Shown here piece after piece: positions 10,476-19,011 of a stretch of DNA of 64,000 nucleotides. Where the stretch lies: NCBI RefSeq assembly GCF_003385845.1, contig NZ_QRDJ01000008.1:186001-250000 (forward strand), in the 5' to 3' direction. Source of the stretch: Kushneria indalinina DSM 14324. GTDB taxonomy: Bacteria > Pseudomonadota > Gammaproteobacteria > Pseudomonadales > Halomonadaceae. Below the pieces are notes generated by a model. That model was not told the origin of the DNA. It saw nothing but the letters and a program-made list of their open reading frames with translations, and searched no databases. The stretch's first letter is position 1. Every line of letters starts with the position of its first letter. The translations under genes and the position numbers were made by a program.

Positions 10476-11357
10476 ATGCCCTTGAGAAATACTTCCGCAC
10501 GCGCTTCCCTGTACCGGCGCCGGCTGGCGCCGACGCTCTCGGCGCTGGCCATCGGGGTCGCCCTGAGCGGCTGCGCCAGCCAGGAGCCGTCGACGACCGC
10601 GACCTACAGCAATGCCGATCTCAACGAACAGCTCGTCATGGCCACGGCCTGGATGCAGAGCGCGGCCGAATACCGGGCGCTCTCTTACCAGGCCTTCAAC
10701 GTCGCTCGTCTGCGCCTTGATCAGGCGCTTGAGGCAAGGTCGTCCGGCGATCGTACGCTGGCGGTCATCGTCGACTGCGATGAGGCGGTGATCGACAACA
10801 CACCCTTTCAGGCCTGGCTGATCGGGCGCGATGAGCAGTACTCCAGTGCCAGCTGGAACGCCTGGGTCGAGGATGCTCAGGCCCGTGCGATGCCCGGTGC
10901 GGGCGAGTTTCTCAATTACGCGCATGCCCGCGGGGTGGAGGTCTTCTATGTCACCAACCGCCGGGAGAGCGGCCTTGACGCCACCATGGAGAATCTGAGA
11001 GCGCTTGATTTTCCGTGGGTCGATGAGGCGCACATGATGCTGCGCACCGAGTCCAGCGACAAGCAGGCGCGGCGTGATCGCGTCATGGCAGATCATGACG
11101 TGGCGCTATTGATCGGCGATCACCTGGCCGATTTTGACAGTCGCTACGATGCCGACGATGTGGCCACGCGCAATGCGCAGGTCATTCAGGATCGCGCGCA
11201 GTTCGGGGAGCGCTATATCGTGTTGCCCAACCCGACCTACGGTGGCTGGGAGGCCGCGCTTTACGAGGGCGACTTCTCACTGTCACCACGGCAAAAGGAT
11301 CAGCGTCGCCGGGCGGCACTGCGGACCTGGTCGGGGCCGGAACACGAAACGCCCTGA
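10476..11357 (+). CDS. HAD-type acid phosphatase lipoprotein, e(P4)/5'-nucleotidase family
   Basis: Predicted membrane-anchored periplasmic or surface phosphatase acting on nucleotides. ATG 10476 follows AAAAGGA with normal spacing. The signal sequence ends in the lipobox LSGC (Cys 33). HAD motif I appears as DCDEAVIDN, with nucleophile Asp 100 and Asp 102; motif II is VTNRRE and motif IV IGDHLADFD, as in Haemophilus lipoprotein e(P4) and class C acid phosphatases. The second DxD position is DEA where relatives usually have DET. It is transcribed away from coaBC. The physiological substrate cannot be read from sequence. Confidence 0.88.
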   Translation: MPLRNTSARASLYRRRLAPTLSALAIGVALSGCASQEPSTTATYSNADLNEQLVMATAWMQSAAEYRALSYQAFNVARLRLDQALEARSSGDRTLAVIVDCDEAVIDNTPFQAWLIGRDEQYSSASWNAWVEDAQARAMPGAGEFLNYAHARGVEVFYVTNRRESGLDATMENLRALDFPWVDEAHMMLRTESSDKQARRDRVMADHDVALLIGDHLADFDSRYDADDVATRNAQVIQDRAQFGERYIVLPNPTYGGWEAALYEGDFSLSPRQKDQRRRAALRTWSGPEHETP

Positions 11358-11383
11358 GACGAGTTCGAGCGTTTTGAACAAAG

Positions 11384-11406
11384 CAGGGGCACCCCGGGTG
11401 CCCCTG
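11384..11406. terminator. Hairpin between convergent phosphatase and lactonase genes
   Basis: Perfect 10-bp inverted repeat CAGGGGCACC/GGTGCCCCTG with a 3-base loop. T-tracts on either side are short and broken, so termination strength is uncertain. Its position between convergent genes suits a bidirectional terminator. Confidence 0.6.
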
Positions 11407-11432
11407 TTGATTGCCGCTGTGATTGACTCTTG

Positions 11433-12521
11433 TCAGCTCAGGTACTGCGCGCCGCGCACGTTGACGAAAATCGAGTAGATGCCGTGGCTGGCGGCCATGA
11501 ACAGCCGATTGCCCTGCGGGCCGCCGAAGCAGAGGTTGGCGCAGCGCTCCGGCAGGCTGATATGGCCGATGGCCTTGCCCTCGGGGTCGAACACGCGCAC
11601 GCCATCCAGCGCTGCCGGGTCTGCATCGGGCGAGCCCGAGCTGCCCCAGCCGCACCATAGATTGCCCAGCTCGTCACACTTGATGCCATCAAGGCCGCCA
11701 AAGTCCTTTGCCACGATATGCTGCGCTCGCTCTCCCAGGGTGCCGTCGTCATTGACCTGATAGGCCCATACCAGCCGGTCCGGTCTGGCGCGGCCTTCCA
11801 CGACGTAGAGGCGCTGCTCATCCGGTGAAAAGCAAAGGCCGTTGGGGCCGGCAATGTCGTCGATGACGCGGGTTACGTTCAGCGTGTCGCCGTCGATGCG
11901 ATAAACCCCGTGCGGCAGCTCGATCTCGATTTTATGGCCTTCGTAGTAGCCACCGGCCTGAAACGGCGGGTCGGTAAACCAGATCGAGCCATCGCGCTTG
12001 ACCACGATATCGTTGGGCGAGTTGAAGCGCTTGCCCTCGAAATTATCCGCCAGCACCGTGATCTGTCCGTTGGGTTCGGTGCGGGTAATGCGCCGGCCAA
12101 GATCGTGGGTCGTGGAGCCTTCACACACGATCAGGCGACCCTGACGATCGCGGGTCATGCCGTTGGAGAAGTTGGCGTTTTCCCGGTAGACGCCCAGCGA
12201 CTGGCTGATTTCATCCCAGCGCACGATCCGGTTGTTGGGGATGTCGCTCACCAGCAGGTAGTGGCCGTCGCCGATCCAGACGGGGCCCTCGGCCCAGCGC
12301 AGGCCGTCGGCGAGCTTTTCGACGCTGGCATTGAAAAGGCGCAGATCCAGAAAGCGCTCATCCAGAATCTGTACGGCAGGGTCCGGGTAGCGCTGATTGA
12401 TGGGCTGTGCGCCGGCAGGCCGGGCAAGAGAAACACCGGCGAGCGCCACCGCGCTGCAGGCCAGCGACTGTTTAAGAAACAGACGGCGCAGACCGCTATC
12501 GCAATGAGAAGGTGTGTTCAT
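11433..12521 (-). CDS. Tat-exported SMP-30/gluconolactonase-family protein
   Basis: Predicted periplasmic sugar-lactone hydrolase of the six-bladed SMP-30/gluconolactonase/LRE fold. The start at ATG 12521, preceded by AGGGGA, gives 362 residues. The N-terminus carries a twin-arginine signal, RRLFLK followed by a hydrophobic stretch to about residue 40. Family metal-site segments are visible: WAEGPVW (Glu), [19 protein letters not shown] (Asn, Asp), [10 protein letters not shown] and [16 protein letters not shown] (Asp). A perfect LacI-type operator sits 19 bases upstream of the start. The exact lactone is unknown; gluconolactone is only the best-known family substrate. Confidence 0.87.
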   Translation of the reverse strand: MNTPSHCDSGLRRLFLKQSLACSAVALAGVSLARPAGAQPINQRYPDPAVQILDERFLDLRLFNASVEKLADGLRWAEGPVWIGDGHYLLVSDIPNNRIVRWDEISQSLGVYRENANFSNGMTRDRQGRLIVCEGSTTHDLGRRITRTEPNGQITVLADNFEGKRFNSPNDIVVKRDGSIWFTDPPFQAGGYYEGHKIEIELPHGVYRIDGDTLNVTRVIDDIAGPNGLCFSPDEQRLYVVEGRARPDRLVWAYQVNDDGTLGERAQHIVAKDFGGLDGIKCDELGNLWCGWGSSGSPDADPAALDGVRVFDPEGKAIGHISLPERCANLCFGGPQGNRLFMAASHGIYSIFVNVRGAQYLS

Positions 12522-12539
12522 CGGCGTCCCCTTTATGGT

Positions 12540-12553
12540 TGTTAGCGCTAACA
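12540..12553. promoter_or_regulatory. LacI/GalR-family operator upstream of the lactonase gene
   Basis: TGTTAGCGCTAACA is a perfect 14-base palindrome with a central CG step, the hallmark of LacI/GalR-family operators and close to gluconate-repressor type sites. It lies 19 bases before the lactonase start codon, a location suited to repression. No LacI-family regulator gene is in the window. Confidence 0.7.
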
Positions 12554-12638
12554 TCGCGTGTTCTACGCTAGGCGATGTCAGCGCGTTTGGGTATCCGCCA
12601 ATATACCAGGAAGGGACCTGCAAGCACCGGAGGCCGGC

Positions 12639-12664
12639 ATTGCCGGGCGCGTTCGCCCGGCAAT
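12639..12664 (-). terminator. Hairpin after the MDR oxidoreductase gene, no U-tract
   Basis: Perfect 11-bp stem ATTGCCGGGCG/CGCCCGGCAAT with a 4-base loop (12650-12653), 32 bases past the stop of the minus-strand oxidoreductase. No T run follows on either strand, so it may stabilise a 3' end rather than terminate on its own. Confidence 0.5.
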
Positions 12665-12695
12665 CCTCTGGTGGGTATCCCTGCTCCGGACAGGA

Positions 12696-13712
12696 TCAGT
12701 CGATGGTGATGACGACCTTGCCCAGGTGCTGCTGGCTTTCAAGGTGTTCGAACGCGGCGCGGGCATCGTCAAAGGCGAAGGTGCGATCGATGACCGGCTT
12801 GATCTGATGCTGGGTAATGGCGCGGTTCATCTGCTCGAACATTTCACGTGAGCCCACAAATATCCCTCGCATCAACACGCTCTTGCGCATGATGGCGGTC
12901 GGGTTGATCTCGCCCCCCGTCAGTACGCCGATCAGATTGACCTGACCGCCCAGACGCGAGGATTCGATCGAGCGCGGCAGGGTGCCGGCGCCGCCGACTT
13001 CCACGACGTGATCCACGCCGCGCCCACTGGTCAGGCGCTTGACCTCTTCCTGCCACTCGGGCGTCTCGCGGTAGTTGATGGTGTCGTCAGCGCCCAGCTC
13101 ACGCACGCGGGCGAGCTTGTCATCGCTGGAGGAGGTCTGAATGGCGCGGGCACCGGCGGCGCAGGCGAACTGCAGGCCGAACATGGAAACGCCGCCGGTC
13201 CCCAGCAGCAGCACGCTGTCACCGGCCTTGAGCGGCGATTTGCCGGCATACAGGGCGTTCCAGGCCGTGACGGCGGCGCAGGGCAGGGTGGCGCCCTCTT
13301 CAAACGAGAGATGTTCGGGCAGCGTGACCAGCCCTTCTTGATCGAACAGCACATATTCGCTGAGCACGCCATCCACGGCGCCGCCCAGCGCCGAGCCCGG
13401 GTGGCTGTCGTTGACCTCACCGCCCAGCCAGTTCTGCATGAAGATGCCGGCGACACGGTCGCCAACGTTGAACCGGGTCACGTCCTCGCCGGTCTCGACC
13501 ACCTCGCCGGCGCCGTCGGACAGCGGAACGCGATCGGGCGCCACGCCGCCGCGGCTGTAGTTGCCCGTCACGATCATCAGGTCGCGATAGTTCAGTGACG
13601 CCGCGCGCATCCGGACCAGTACCTGGCCGCGTGCCGGGCGCGGGGTATCACGTTCACCAAGGGTCAGATCGCTGATGGCGTCGGTTTTGGGCAGGGTATA
13701 AAGCCGCATCAT
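12696..13712 (-). CDS. MDR-superfamily NAD(P)-dependent oxidoreductase
   Basis: Medium-chain dehydrogenase/reductase of 338 residues. The GroES-like N-terminal domain (about 1-130) keeps GDRVAGIF, and the Rossmann domain begins at LLLGTGGVSMFGLQFA (cofactor site). The zinc ligands of classical alcohol dehydrogenases are not evident: the usual GHE segment is replaced by SDGAGEV. It more likely belongs to the zinc-free quinone-reductase-like side of the superfamily. The C-terminus HLGKVVITID is typical. ATG 13709 is an alternative start one codon in. It is divergent from radC, with a shared promoter region at 13713-13848. Substrate unknown. Confidence 0.85.
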   Translation of the reverse strand: MMRLYTLPKTDAISDLTLGERDTPRPARGQVLVRMRAASLNYRDLMIVTGNYSRGGVAPDRVPLSDGAGEVVETGEDVTRFNVGDRVAGIFMQNWLGGEVNDSHPGSALGGAVDGVLSEYVLFDQEGLVTLPEHLSFEEGATLPCAAVTAWNALYAGKSPLKAGDSVLLLGTGGVSMFGLQFACAAGARAIQTSSSDDKLARVRELGADDTINYRETPEWQEEVKRLTSGRGVDHVVEVGGAGTLPRSIESSRLGGQVNLIGVLTGGEINPTAIMRKSVLMRGIFVGSREMFEQMNRAITQHQIKPVIDRTFAFDDARAAFEHLESQQHLGKVVITID

Positions 13713-13848
13713 GAGTCTCCTTAAAATTATCCGGGTAACAGATCAAGCGTAGCGGGTGCAAGGGTGTGGCAAAAGTCGAAGCGTGTTTCAGTTTCGGTGG
13801 CTGGCGCCGTTATCCTTTTATCAGAATGTTTTGTTGAAAGGGGTAGGT

Positions 13849-14523
13849 GTGGGCATCAGTCACTGGCCGGAAGGCGAACGACCGCGGGAAAAGCTGATCA
13901 ATCTGGGCGCGCAGGCGCTGTCGGATGCCGAGCTGCTGGCGATCTTTCTGCGGGTGGGCGTCAAGGGGCGTTCCGCGGTGGATCTGGCGCGTGATCTTCT
14001 GGGAGAATTCGGCGGGTTGCGGCCGCTTCTGGAAGCCGACCGTGCCACGTTTTGTCAGGCTCACGGGCTGGGTGATGCCAAGTACGTGCAGCTGCAGGCA
14101 GCACTTGAGCTTTCGCGTCGTCATCTGGAAACGCTGTTGATGCGCGGCGATGCGCTCAATTCACCGCTCATGGTGCGTCGCTTTTTAAGCGCGCATCTGC
14201 GTGATCTGGGCCATGAGGTGTTTGCCGCCCTGTTTCTGGACAGCCAGCACCGGGTGCTGCGCTTTGAAAAGCTCTTTACCGGCACGCTGGACGCCGCCGC
14301 CGTCTATCCGCGCGAGGTGGCCCGGCGGGCGCTGGCGCTTAATGCTGGTGCCGTGATCTTTGCGCACAATCATCCCTCCGGCGTGGCCGAGCCCAGCGAC
14401 GCCGATCGTCGCATCACCACGCGTCTGGTCGAGGCGCTGGGGCTTTTCGATATTCGGGTGCTGGATCATTTCGTGGTCGGTGATGGCGACGTCGTCTCCT
14501 TTGCCGAACGCGGCTGGCTCTAG
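13849..14523 (+). CDS. radC: RadC/JAB-domain DNA repair-associated protein
   Basis: Member of the RadC family, with an N-terminal helix-hairpin-helix-like region and a C-terminal MPN+/JAMM metalloprotease-like domain. I chose GTG 13849 ([16 protein letters not shown]), preceded by GAAAGGGG at 13836-13843, giving 224 residues against 222 in E. coli. The metal motif [14 protein letters not shown] and an upstream Glu are intact. Despite the name, a role in recombinational repair is not well supported in the literature, so the function stays open. It lies just upstream of rpmB-rpmG as in many gammaproteobacteria. Confidence 0.94.
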   Translation: MGISHWPEGERPREKLINLGAQALSDAELLAIFLRVGVKGRSAVDLARDLLGEFGGLRPLLEADRATFCQAHGLGDAKYVQLQAALELSRRHLETLLMRGDALNSPLMVRRFLSAHLRDLGHEVFAALFLDSQHRVLRFEKLFTGTLDAAAVYPREVARRALALNAGAVIFAHNHPSGVAEPSDADRRITTRLVEALGLFDIRVLDHFVVGDGDVVSFAERGWL

Positions 14524-14550
14524 GCTACGGGCAATTATCTCAAGGTGTGC

Positions 14551-14579
14551 TTGCCGATCAGGGGGCTCTCTGGTATAAA
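14551..14579 (+). promoter_or_regulatory. rpmBG promoter with extended -10
   Basis: TTGCCG (14551-14556), a 17-base spacer and TATAAA (14574-14579). The -10 is preceded by TGG, giving an extended -10 element. Transcription would start near 14586, leaving a leader of about 128 bases. Confidence 0.72.
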
Positions 14580-14615
14580 GTACGCCCTTTGACTTTCTGC
14601 GGGTTATGAACAGGG

Positions 14616-14695
14616 GGCAGGGAGGCGTATCGCCTGCCACTTCTCACCGGTTTGCCCGAATACTTAATAGACACTCATGTGGGGCCCATTCGGGC
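14616..14695 (+). promoter_or_regulatory. Structured rpmB leader, candidate autoregulatory region
   Basis: Two potential stem-loops lie between promoter and rpmB. In the first, GGCAGG (14616-14621) can pair with CCTGCC (14633-14638), or alternatively AGGCG (14623-14627) with CGCCT (14631-14635). In the second, GCCCGAAT (14654-14661) pairs perfectly with ATTCGGGC (14688-14695) across a 26-base loop. Ribosomal protein leaders are often autoregulatory; that role is inferred here. Confidence 0.45.
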
Positions 14696-14713
14696 TCACG
14701 GCTGGAGGCTTCC

Positions 14714-14950
14714 ATGTCACAAGTCTGTCAGGTTACCGGCAAGCGTCCGGTGACTGGTAACAACGTTTCCCACTCTCAGCGCAAGACGCGTCGTCGTTTC
14801 GTTCCCAACCTGCATACGCATCGTTTCTGGGTCGAGTCCGAAAAGCGCTTTGTCAGCCTGCGTCTGTCCTCCAAGGGCATGCGCATTATCGACAAGAAAG
14901 GCATCGAAGTGGTCCTCAAGGATCTGCGTGCCAATGGCCTGAGCGTCTGA
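14714..14950 (+). CDS. rpmB: 50S ribosomal protein L28
   Basis: Large-subunit ribosomal protein of 78 residues, the same length as in E. coli, beginning [26 protein letters not shown] stands just upstream of ATG 14714. The in-frame sequence before it is leader, not family-like. It forms an operon with rpmG, 60 bases downstream. Confidence 0.98.
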   Translation: MSQVCQVTGKRPVTGNNVSHSQRKTRRRFVPNLHTHRFWVESEKRFVSLRLSSKGMRIIDKKGIEVVLKDLRANGLSV

Positions 14951-15010
14951 GACGACGGTTCGTGATTACACCTCAAGCGCCTGGCGCGCTTGAATGCGGA
15001 GAGCAAGAAC

Positions 15011-15166
15011 ATGCGTGACAAGATCAAGCTGGTTTCAAGCGCGGGTACCGGTCATTTCTATACGACCGACAAGAACAAGCGCAACACACCTGACAAGCTG
15101 GAATTCAAGAAGTACGACCCCGTCGTACGCAAGCATGTCATGTACCGTGAAGCCAAGATCAAGTAA
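15011..15166 (+). CDS. rpmG: 50S ribosomal protein L33
   Basis: Large-subunit ribosomal protein of 51 residues ([20 protein letters not shown] to REAKIK) with GGAGAG upstream of ATG 15011. It lacks the zinc-ribbon cysteine pairs of the zinc-containing paralogue, so this is the zinc-free form, as in E. coli. The N-terminus is about four residues shorter than E. coli L33. A strong intrinsic terminator follows 43 bases after the stop. Confidence 0.97.
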   Translation: MRDKIKLVSSAGTGHFYTTDKNKRNTPDKLEFKKYDPVVRKHVMYREAKIK

Positions 15167-15208
15167 TTGATAAGGCTTTACGTGCCGCCCGACAGGGTGG
15201 CCTGAAAG

Positions 15209-15233
15209 GACCCGGTCATGGCCGGGTCTTTTT
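15209..15233 (+). terminator. Intrinsic terminator after rpmG
   Basis: GACCCGG (15209-15215) pairs with CCGGGTC (15222-15228) around a 6-base loop, followed by five T residues (15229-15233). Confidence 0.92.
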
Positions 15234-15309
15234 GTATCTGATGGTCGGCCATGAGGCCCTGATCCTCTGCGCCGTGACCGCCTGCTCAACGTCACTACGC
15301 CGGATTTCC

Positions 15310-16125
15310 ATGCCCGAGCTGCCTGAAGTCGAAACGACCCGCCGCGGTATCGCGCCGTGGGTGGCGGGTTTCGAGATCAATGAAGTCATCATCCGTCACC
15401 ACCGTCTGCGCATCCCCGTACCGCAAGGGCTGGCCGAACGACTGACCGGCGAGCGCGTCGGCGACATTGCCCGCCGGGCCAAGTATCTGCTGCTGCCGGT
15501 CGCAGGAGGCCATCTGCTCTGGCATCTGGGCATGTCCGGCAGCCTGCGCCTGGTCGAGATCGGCACCGAGCCGCGCAAACATGACCACATCGATCTGGTC
15601 ATGAGCTCCAGTCTGGTGCTGCGCTATCACGATCCGCGCCGCTTCGGGCTGGTGGATTTCATCGAGGGTGACCCGCTCAGCGATCGGCGGCTGGCAAGTC
15701 TCGGGCCCGAACCGCTGGATGATGACTTCAACGGCGGGCATCTTTATCAGCGCTCGCGCGGCAAGCGCCTGGCGGTCAAGAACTTCATCATGGACAGCGC
15801 CGTGGTGGTGGGTGTGGGCAATATCTACGCCGCCGAGGCGCTGTTCATGGCCGGCATCGATCCGCGCGTCGAGGCCGGGAAAGTCTCGCGCGCCCGTTAT
15901 CAGCGTCTGTCGGAGGCCGTCAAACAGGTGCTGGCGGCCTCGATCGAGCAGGGCGGCACCACGCTGCGTGATTTTGTCAGCGGCCGCGGTGAGCCCGGCT
16001 ATTTCGTGCAGCGCCTCAACGTTTACGGGCGCGGCGGCGAGCCTTGTCGCGTCTGTGGTCGCGAGCTTCGCTCGATGACCATTGGCCAACGCGCCAGCGT
16101 GTTCTGCCCCCACTGCCAGCGTTAG
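15310..16125 (+). CDS. mutM: Formamidopyrimidine-DNA glycosylase
   Basis: Bifunctional base-excision repair glycosylase/AP lyase that removes 8-oxoguanine and formamidopyrimidines. ATG 15310 gives 271 residues with the mature N-terminus [12 protein letters not shown], where Pro2 is the catalytic nucleophile and Glu3 is conserved. The H2TH region includes NIYAAEALF, and the C-terminal zinc finger [15 protein letters not shown] has all four Cys and the DNA-contacting Arg. A longer upstream reading of the frame is not family-like. Confidence 0.97.
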   Translation: MPELPEVETTRRGIAPWVAGFEINEVIIRHHRLRIPVPQGLAERLTGERVGDIARRAKYLLLPVAGGHLLWHLGMSGSLRLVEIGTEPRKHDHIDLVMSSSLVLRYHDPRRFGLVDFIEGDPLSDRRLASLGPEPLDDDFNGGHLYQRSRGKRLAVKNFIMDSAVVVGVGNIYAAEALFMAGIDPRVEAGKVSRARYQRLSEAVKQVLAASIEQGGTTLRDFVSGRGEPGYFVQRLNVYGRGGEPCRVCGRELRSMTIGQRASVFCPHCQR

Positions 16126-16226
16126 TCGTCGCCCGGGCATACGACACGCTGCCGCGGCGGTGCCCAGCTGATAGAATGGCGGGCAATACGCTAGTGCCCC
16201 TTTTATTCCCCATTCTGGAAGCTGTC

Positions 16227-17417
16227 GTGACCCAACGTCTTCGTCTCAAGAAAAACGCCGATCGTCGTCTCAAGGCGGGCCATCTGTGGCTCTACTCCAA
16301 CGAGATCGACATCACCGAAACGCCGCTCAAAAGCTTTGAGCCGGGCGCTCAGGCCATCATTGAAGCGGCCAGCGGGCGCGCCATGGGCGTGGCTTACGTC
16401 AATCCCAACTCCCTGATCTGCGCCCGTGTCGTTTCGCGCGATACCGACGTGATGCTGGGCCGCTCCCTGCTGGTGCATCGCTTCAAGCAGGCACTGTCCC
16501 TGCGCGAGCGCCTCTTTGCGCGGCCCTTTTATCGTCTGGTGCACGGCGAGGGCGATCTGCTGCCCGGGCTGGTCGTGGACCGCTTTGACGATGTGGTCGT
16601 GGTCCAGCTCAATACGCTGGGCATGGAGAAGGTGCGCGATGAGATCATCGATGCGCTCAACAAGGTGCTTTCGCCGCGTGTGATCGTGCTGCGCGGCGAC
16701 ACCGCCGGACGGCGTCTGGAGCAGCTCGACGAGCATGTCGAGATCGTTCAGGGCAGCCTGGAAGGCGCCGTGGCGCTGGAAGAAAACGGCGTGCGCTTTG
16801 AAACCGACGTGGTGGGTGGCCAGAAGACCGGCTGGTTCTTTGACCATCGCGATAACCGTGCCTGGTTCAACACCCAGGTGGCCGGCAAGCGGGTGCTGGA
16901 TGTGTTCAGCTATGTCGGCGGCTGGGGCGTACAGGCCGCGGTCAGCGGCGCCTCGGAAGTGGTCTGCGTGGATGAATCAACGCCGGCGCTCGAGCGTGTC
17001 ATGGACAATGCCGCGCTCAACGGCGTGGAAGACCGCGTCTCAACCCTTGAGGGCGACGCCTTTAAAGCACTGGCACAGCTCAAGGCGCAGGGAGAAGTCT
17101 TTGATGCGATCGTGCTCGATCCGCCGGCGTTCATTCGCAAGCGCAAGGACATTGCCGCCGGTGAGCGCGCCTACGGGCGGCTCAACCGGGAAGCGATTCG
17201 TCTGCTGGGCCGTGATGGCCTGCTGATGTCGGCGTCGTGCTCGATGCATCTGGCCAGCGATCGTCTGGTGGATATCGTGCGAGGTGCGGCGCGTCACCAG
17301 GACCGTCATGCCCAGCTGATCTATCAGGGGCACCAGGCCGGTGACCACCCCATTCATCCGTCCATCCCGGAAACGGCCTATCTCAAGGCGATGGGCGTAC
17401 GCATCTTTCGCGACTGA
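16227..17417 (+). CDS. rlmI: RlmI-like 23S rRNA (cytosine-C5)-methyltransferase
   Basis: Class I SAM-dependent RNA methyltransferase. GTG 16227 (TQRLRLKKNADRRL) gives 396 residues, exactly the E. coli RlmI length; the frame is open upstream into mutM but without family similarity. A PUA domain spans about 1-80, then an RlmI-type middle domain (GDLLPGLVVDRF) and the Rossmann fold with VLDVFSYVGGWG. The substrate motif LDPPAF and the catalytic-Cys motif SASCSMH are present. By homology the target is C1962 of 23S rRNA. Near-coupled to the next gene. Confidence 0.9.
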   Translation: MTQRLRLKKNADRRLKAGHLWLYSNEIDITETPLKSFEPGAQAIIEAASGRAMGVAYVNPNSLICARVVSRDTDVMLGRSLLVHRFKQALSLRERLFARPFYRLVHGEGDLLPGLVVDRFDDVVVVQLNTLGMEKVRDEIIDALNKVLSPRVIVLRGDTAGRRLEQLDEHVEIVQGSLEGAVALEENGVRFETDVVGGQKTGWFFDHRDNRAWFNTQVAGKRVLDVFSYVGGWGVQAAVSGASEVVCVDESTPALERVMDNAALNGVEDRVSTLEGDAFKALAQLKAQGEVFDAIVLDPPAFIRKRKDIAAGERAYGRLNREAIRLLGRDGLLMSASCSMHLASDRLVDIVRGAARHQDRHAQLIYQGHQAGDHPIHPSIPETAYLKAMGVRIFRD

Positions 17418-17421
17418 GGTC

Positions 17422-17772
17422 ATGATGCGCTGGGTTCGTGTCTTTCAGCATCCCAATAGTCTGCTGGTGGGGCATGTGCGCAATCTGATCGAGGGGGCCG
17501 GCGTGGTCTGTGATCTGCGCAACTGGACGCTGGCCGGCGGCATGGGCGATCTGGCCCCCATCGACTGCGAGCCTGAGATCTGGGGAGCGCCGCAGGATGA
17601 GGCGCGCGCCCGGGCGGTGGTCGAGCAGTGGCGCCATGATGCGCGAGAAGAGTCGACGCCCGGTGCGCGGTTGTCACGGGGCTGGCGCTGCCAGGCCTGT
17701 GGCGAATGGCACGACGCGCACTTTGATGCCTGCTGGCAGTGCGGGCAGGAGCGGCCCGCTCCACAGCGCTGA
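17422..17772 (+). CDS. DUF2007-domain protein with C-terminal zinc ribbon
   Basis: Small protein of 116 residues starting 4 bases after the rlmI stop; a second ATG three bases on is equally possible. Residues 1-70 resemble the DUF2007 'putative signal transducing' domain (MRWVRVFQHPNSLLVGHVRN, then an Asp/Glu-rich strand pattern). Residues about 90-110 form a compact CxxC-x11-CxxC zinc ribbon (CQACGEW...CWQCG). The function is unknown; the ribbon suggests metal-stabilised binding to protein or nucleic acid. Confidence 0.8.
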   Translation: MMRWVRVFQHPNSLLVGHVRNLIEGAGVVCDLRNWTLAGGMGDLAPIDCEPEIWGAPQDEARARAVVEQWRHDAREESTPGARLSRGWRCQACGEWHDAHFDACWQCGQERPAPQR

Positions 17773-17878
17773 CCGGCCTGCCTGTCGCCCGGCTGCCCCG
17801 CGCGCGTTACACTGTACGCACCTTACACGCGATGACTTCATCCGCGCCGTTTTCCATTACCGAGCAGACGTTGCGTTC

Positions 17879-18892
17879 ATGACCAGCACACGAGTACTGA
17901 CCGGCATTACCACGACCGGTACCCCCCATCTGGGCAATTATGTCGGTGCCATTCGCCCCGCGATTGCCGCAAGTCAGGATGACAGCGTTCAGTCCTACTA
18001 TTTTCTGGCCGACCTGCATGCGCTGATCAAGGCAAGCGATCCCAAACGGGTGCAGCAGTCACGCCTCGAGATTGCTGCCACCTGGCTGGCGCTGGGGCTG
18101 GATACGGACAACGCCATCTTTTATCGCCAGTCGGACATTCATGAGACGACCGAGCTGGCCTGGCTGCTCTCCTGCGTCTGCGCCAAGGGTCTGATGAACC
18201 GGGCGCATGCCTACAAGGCCGGCGTTGCTGAAAACGAAGACAGTGGCAGCCCGGATCCGGACCGCGGCATCACCATGGGGCTTTTCAGCTATCCGGTACT
18301 GATGGCGGCCGACATTCTGCTGTTCAACGCCAATCGCGTGCCGGTAGGGCGTGATCAGGTACAGCACATCGAGATGGCCCGTGACATGGCCGGGCGTTTC
18401 AACCACCTGTACAAGGGCAATTACTTCACCCTGCCCGAGGCGGTAGTGGATGAGCGGGTGCAGACCCTCAACGGGCTGGACGGACGCAAGATGTCCAAAA
18501 GCTATGACAATACCATTCCGCTGTTCTCCTCCGAGAAGAAGCTTCTGAAGCTGATTCGCAAGATCAAGACCAACTCGCTGGAGCCGGGTGAGCCCAAGGA
18601 TCCTGACACCTGCACGCTCTTTCAGATCTACTCGGCCTTTGCCAGCGAGAGTGAAGAGCAGGACATGCGCACACGCTACGCTGAAGGAATTGGTTGGGGC
18701 GATGCCAAGAATGCGGTGTTTGAGCACCTCAACGCGCAACTTGAAGGGCCGCGCGGCGAGTATGAGCGGCTGATGCAGGACCCGGGGCATATTGAGTCCG
18801 TGCTGCAAAAGGGCGCCGAGCGGGCGCGCGGTGAAGCCAATGCGCTGCTGGAGCGTCTGCGTCCGGCCGTGGGCCTGGGTCGCTTTGTCTGA
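17879..18892 (+). CDS. trpS: Tryptophanyl-tRNA synthetase
   Basis: Charges tRNA-Trp. ATG 17879 (MTSTRVLTGITTTGTPHLGN) gives 337 residues, near the E. coli length of 334. The class I signatures are GTPHLGNYVGA (HIGH equivalent) and KMSKS. The AIDQ-type tryptophan-pocket region appears as GRDQVQHIEMARDMA. It lies 106 bases after the DUF2007 gene, room for its own promoter. Confidence 0.97.
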   Translation: MTSTRVLTGITTTGTPHLGNYVGAIRPAIAASQDDSVQSYYFLADLHALIKASDPKRVQQSRLEIAATWLALGLDTDNAIFYRQSDIHETTELAWLLSCVCAKGLMNRAHAYKAGVAENEDSGSPDPDRGITMGLFSYPVLMAADILLFNANRVPVGRDQVQHIEMARDMAGRFNHLYKGNYFTLPEAVVDERVQTLNGLDGRKMSKSYDNTIPLFSSEKKLLKLIRKIKTNSLEPGEPKDPDTCTLFQIYSAFASESEEQDMRTRYAEGIGWGDAKNAVFEHLNAQLEGPRGEYERLMQDPGHIESVLQKGAERARGEANALLERLRPAVGLGRFV

Positions 18893-19011
18893 CATCGCCG
18901 GTAGCCCGGTGCGACTGATGCCGTTCCTGCACCCGATCATTCGGCAAAAGCGGCAGGAGCGGTGTCAGTTGCAACAGAAGCCGGAGGGTTGTATCCGATA
19001 CCGAGCGGATC

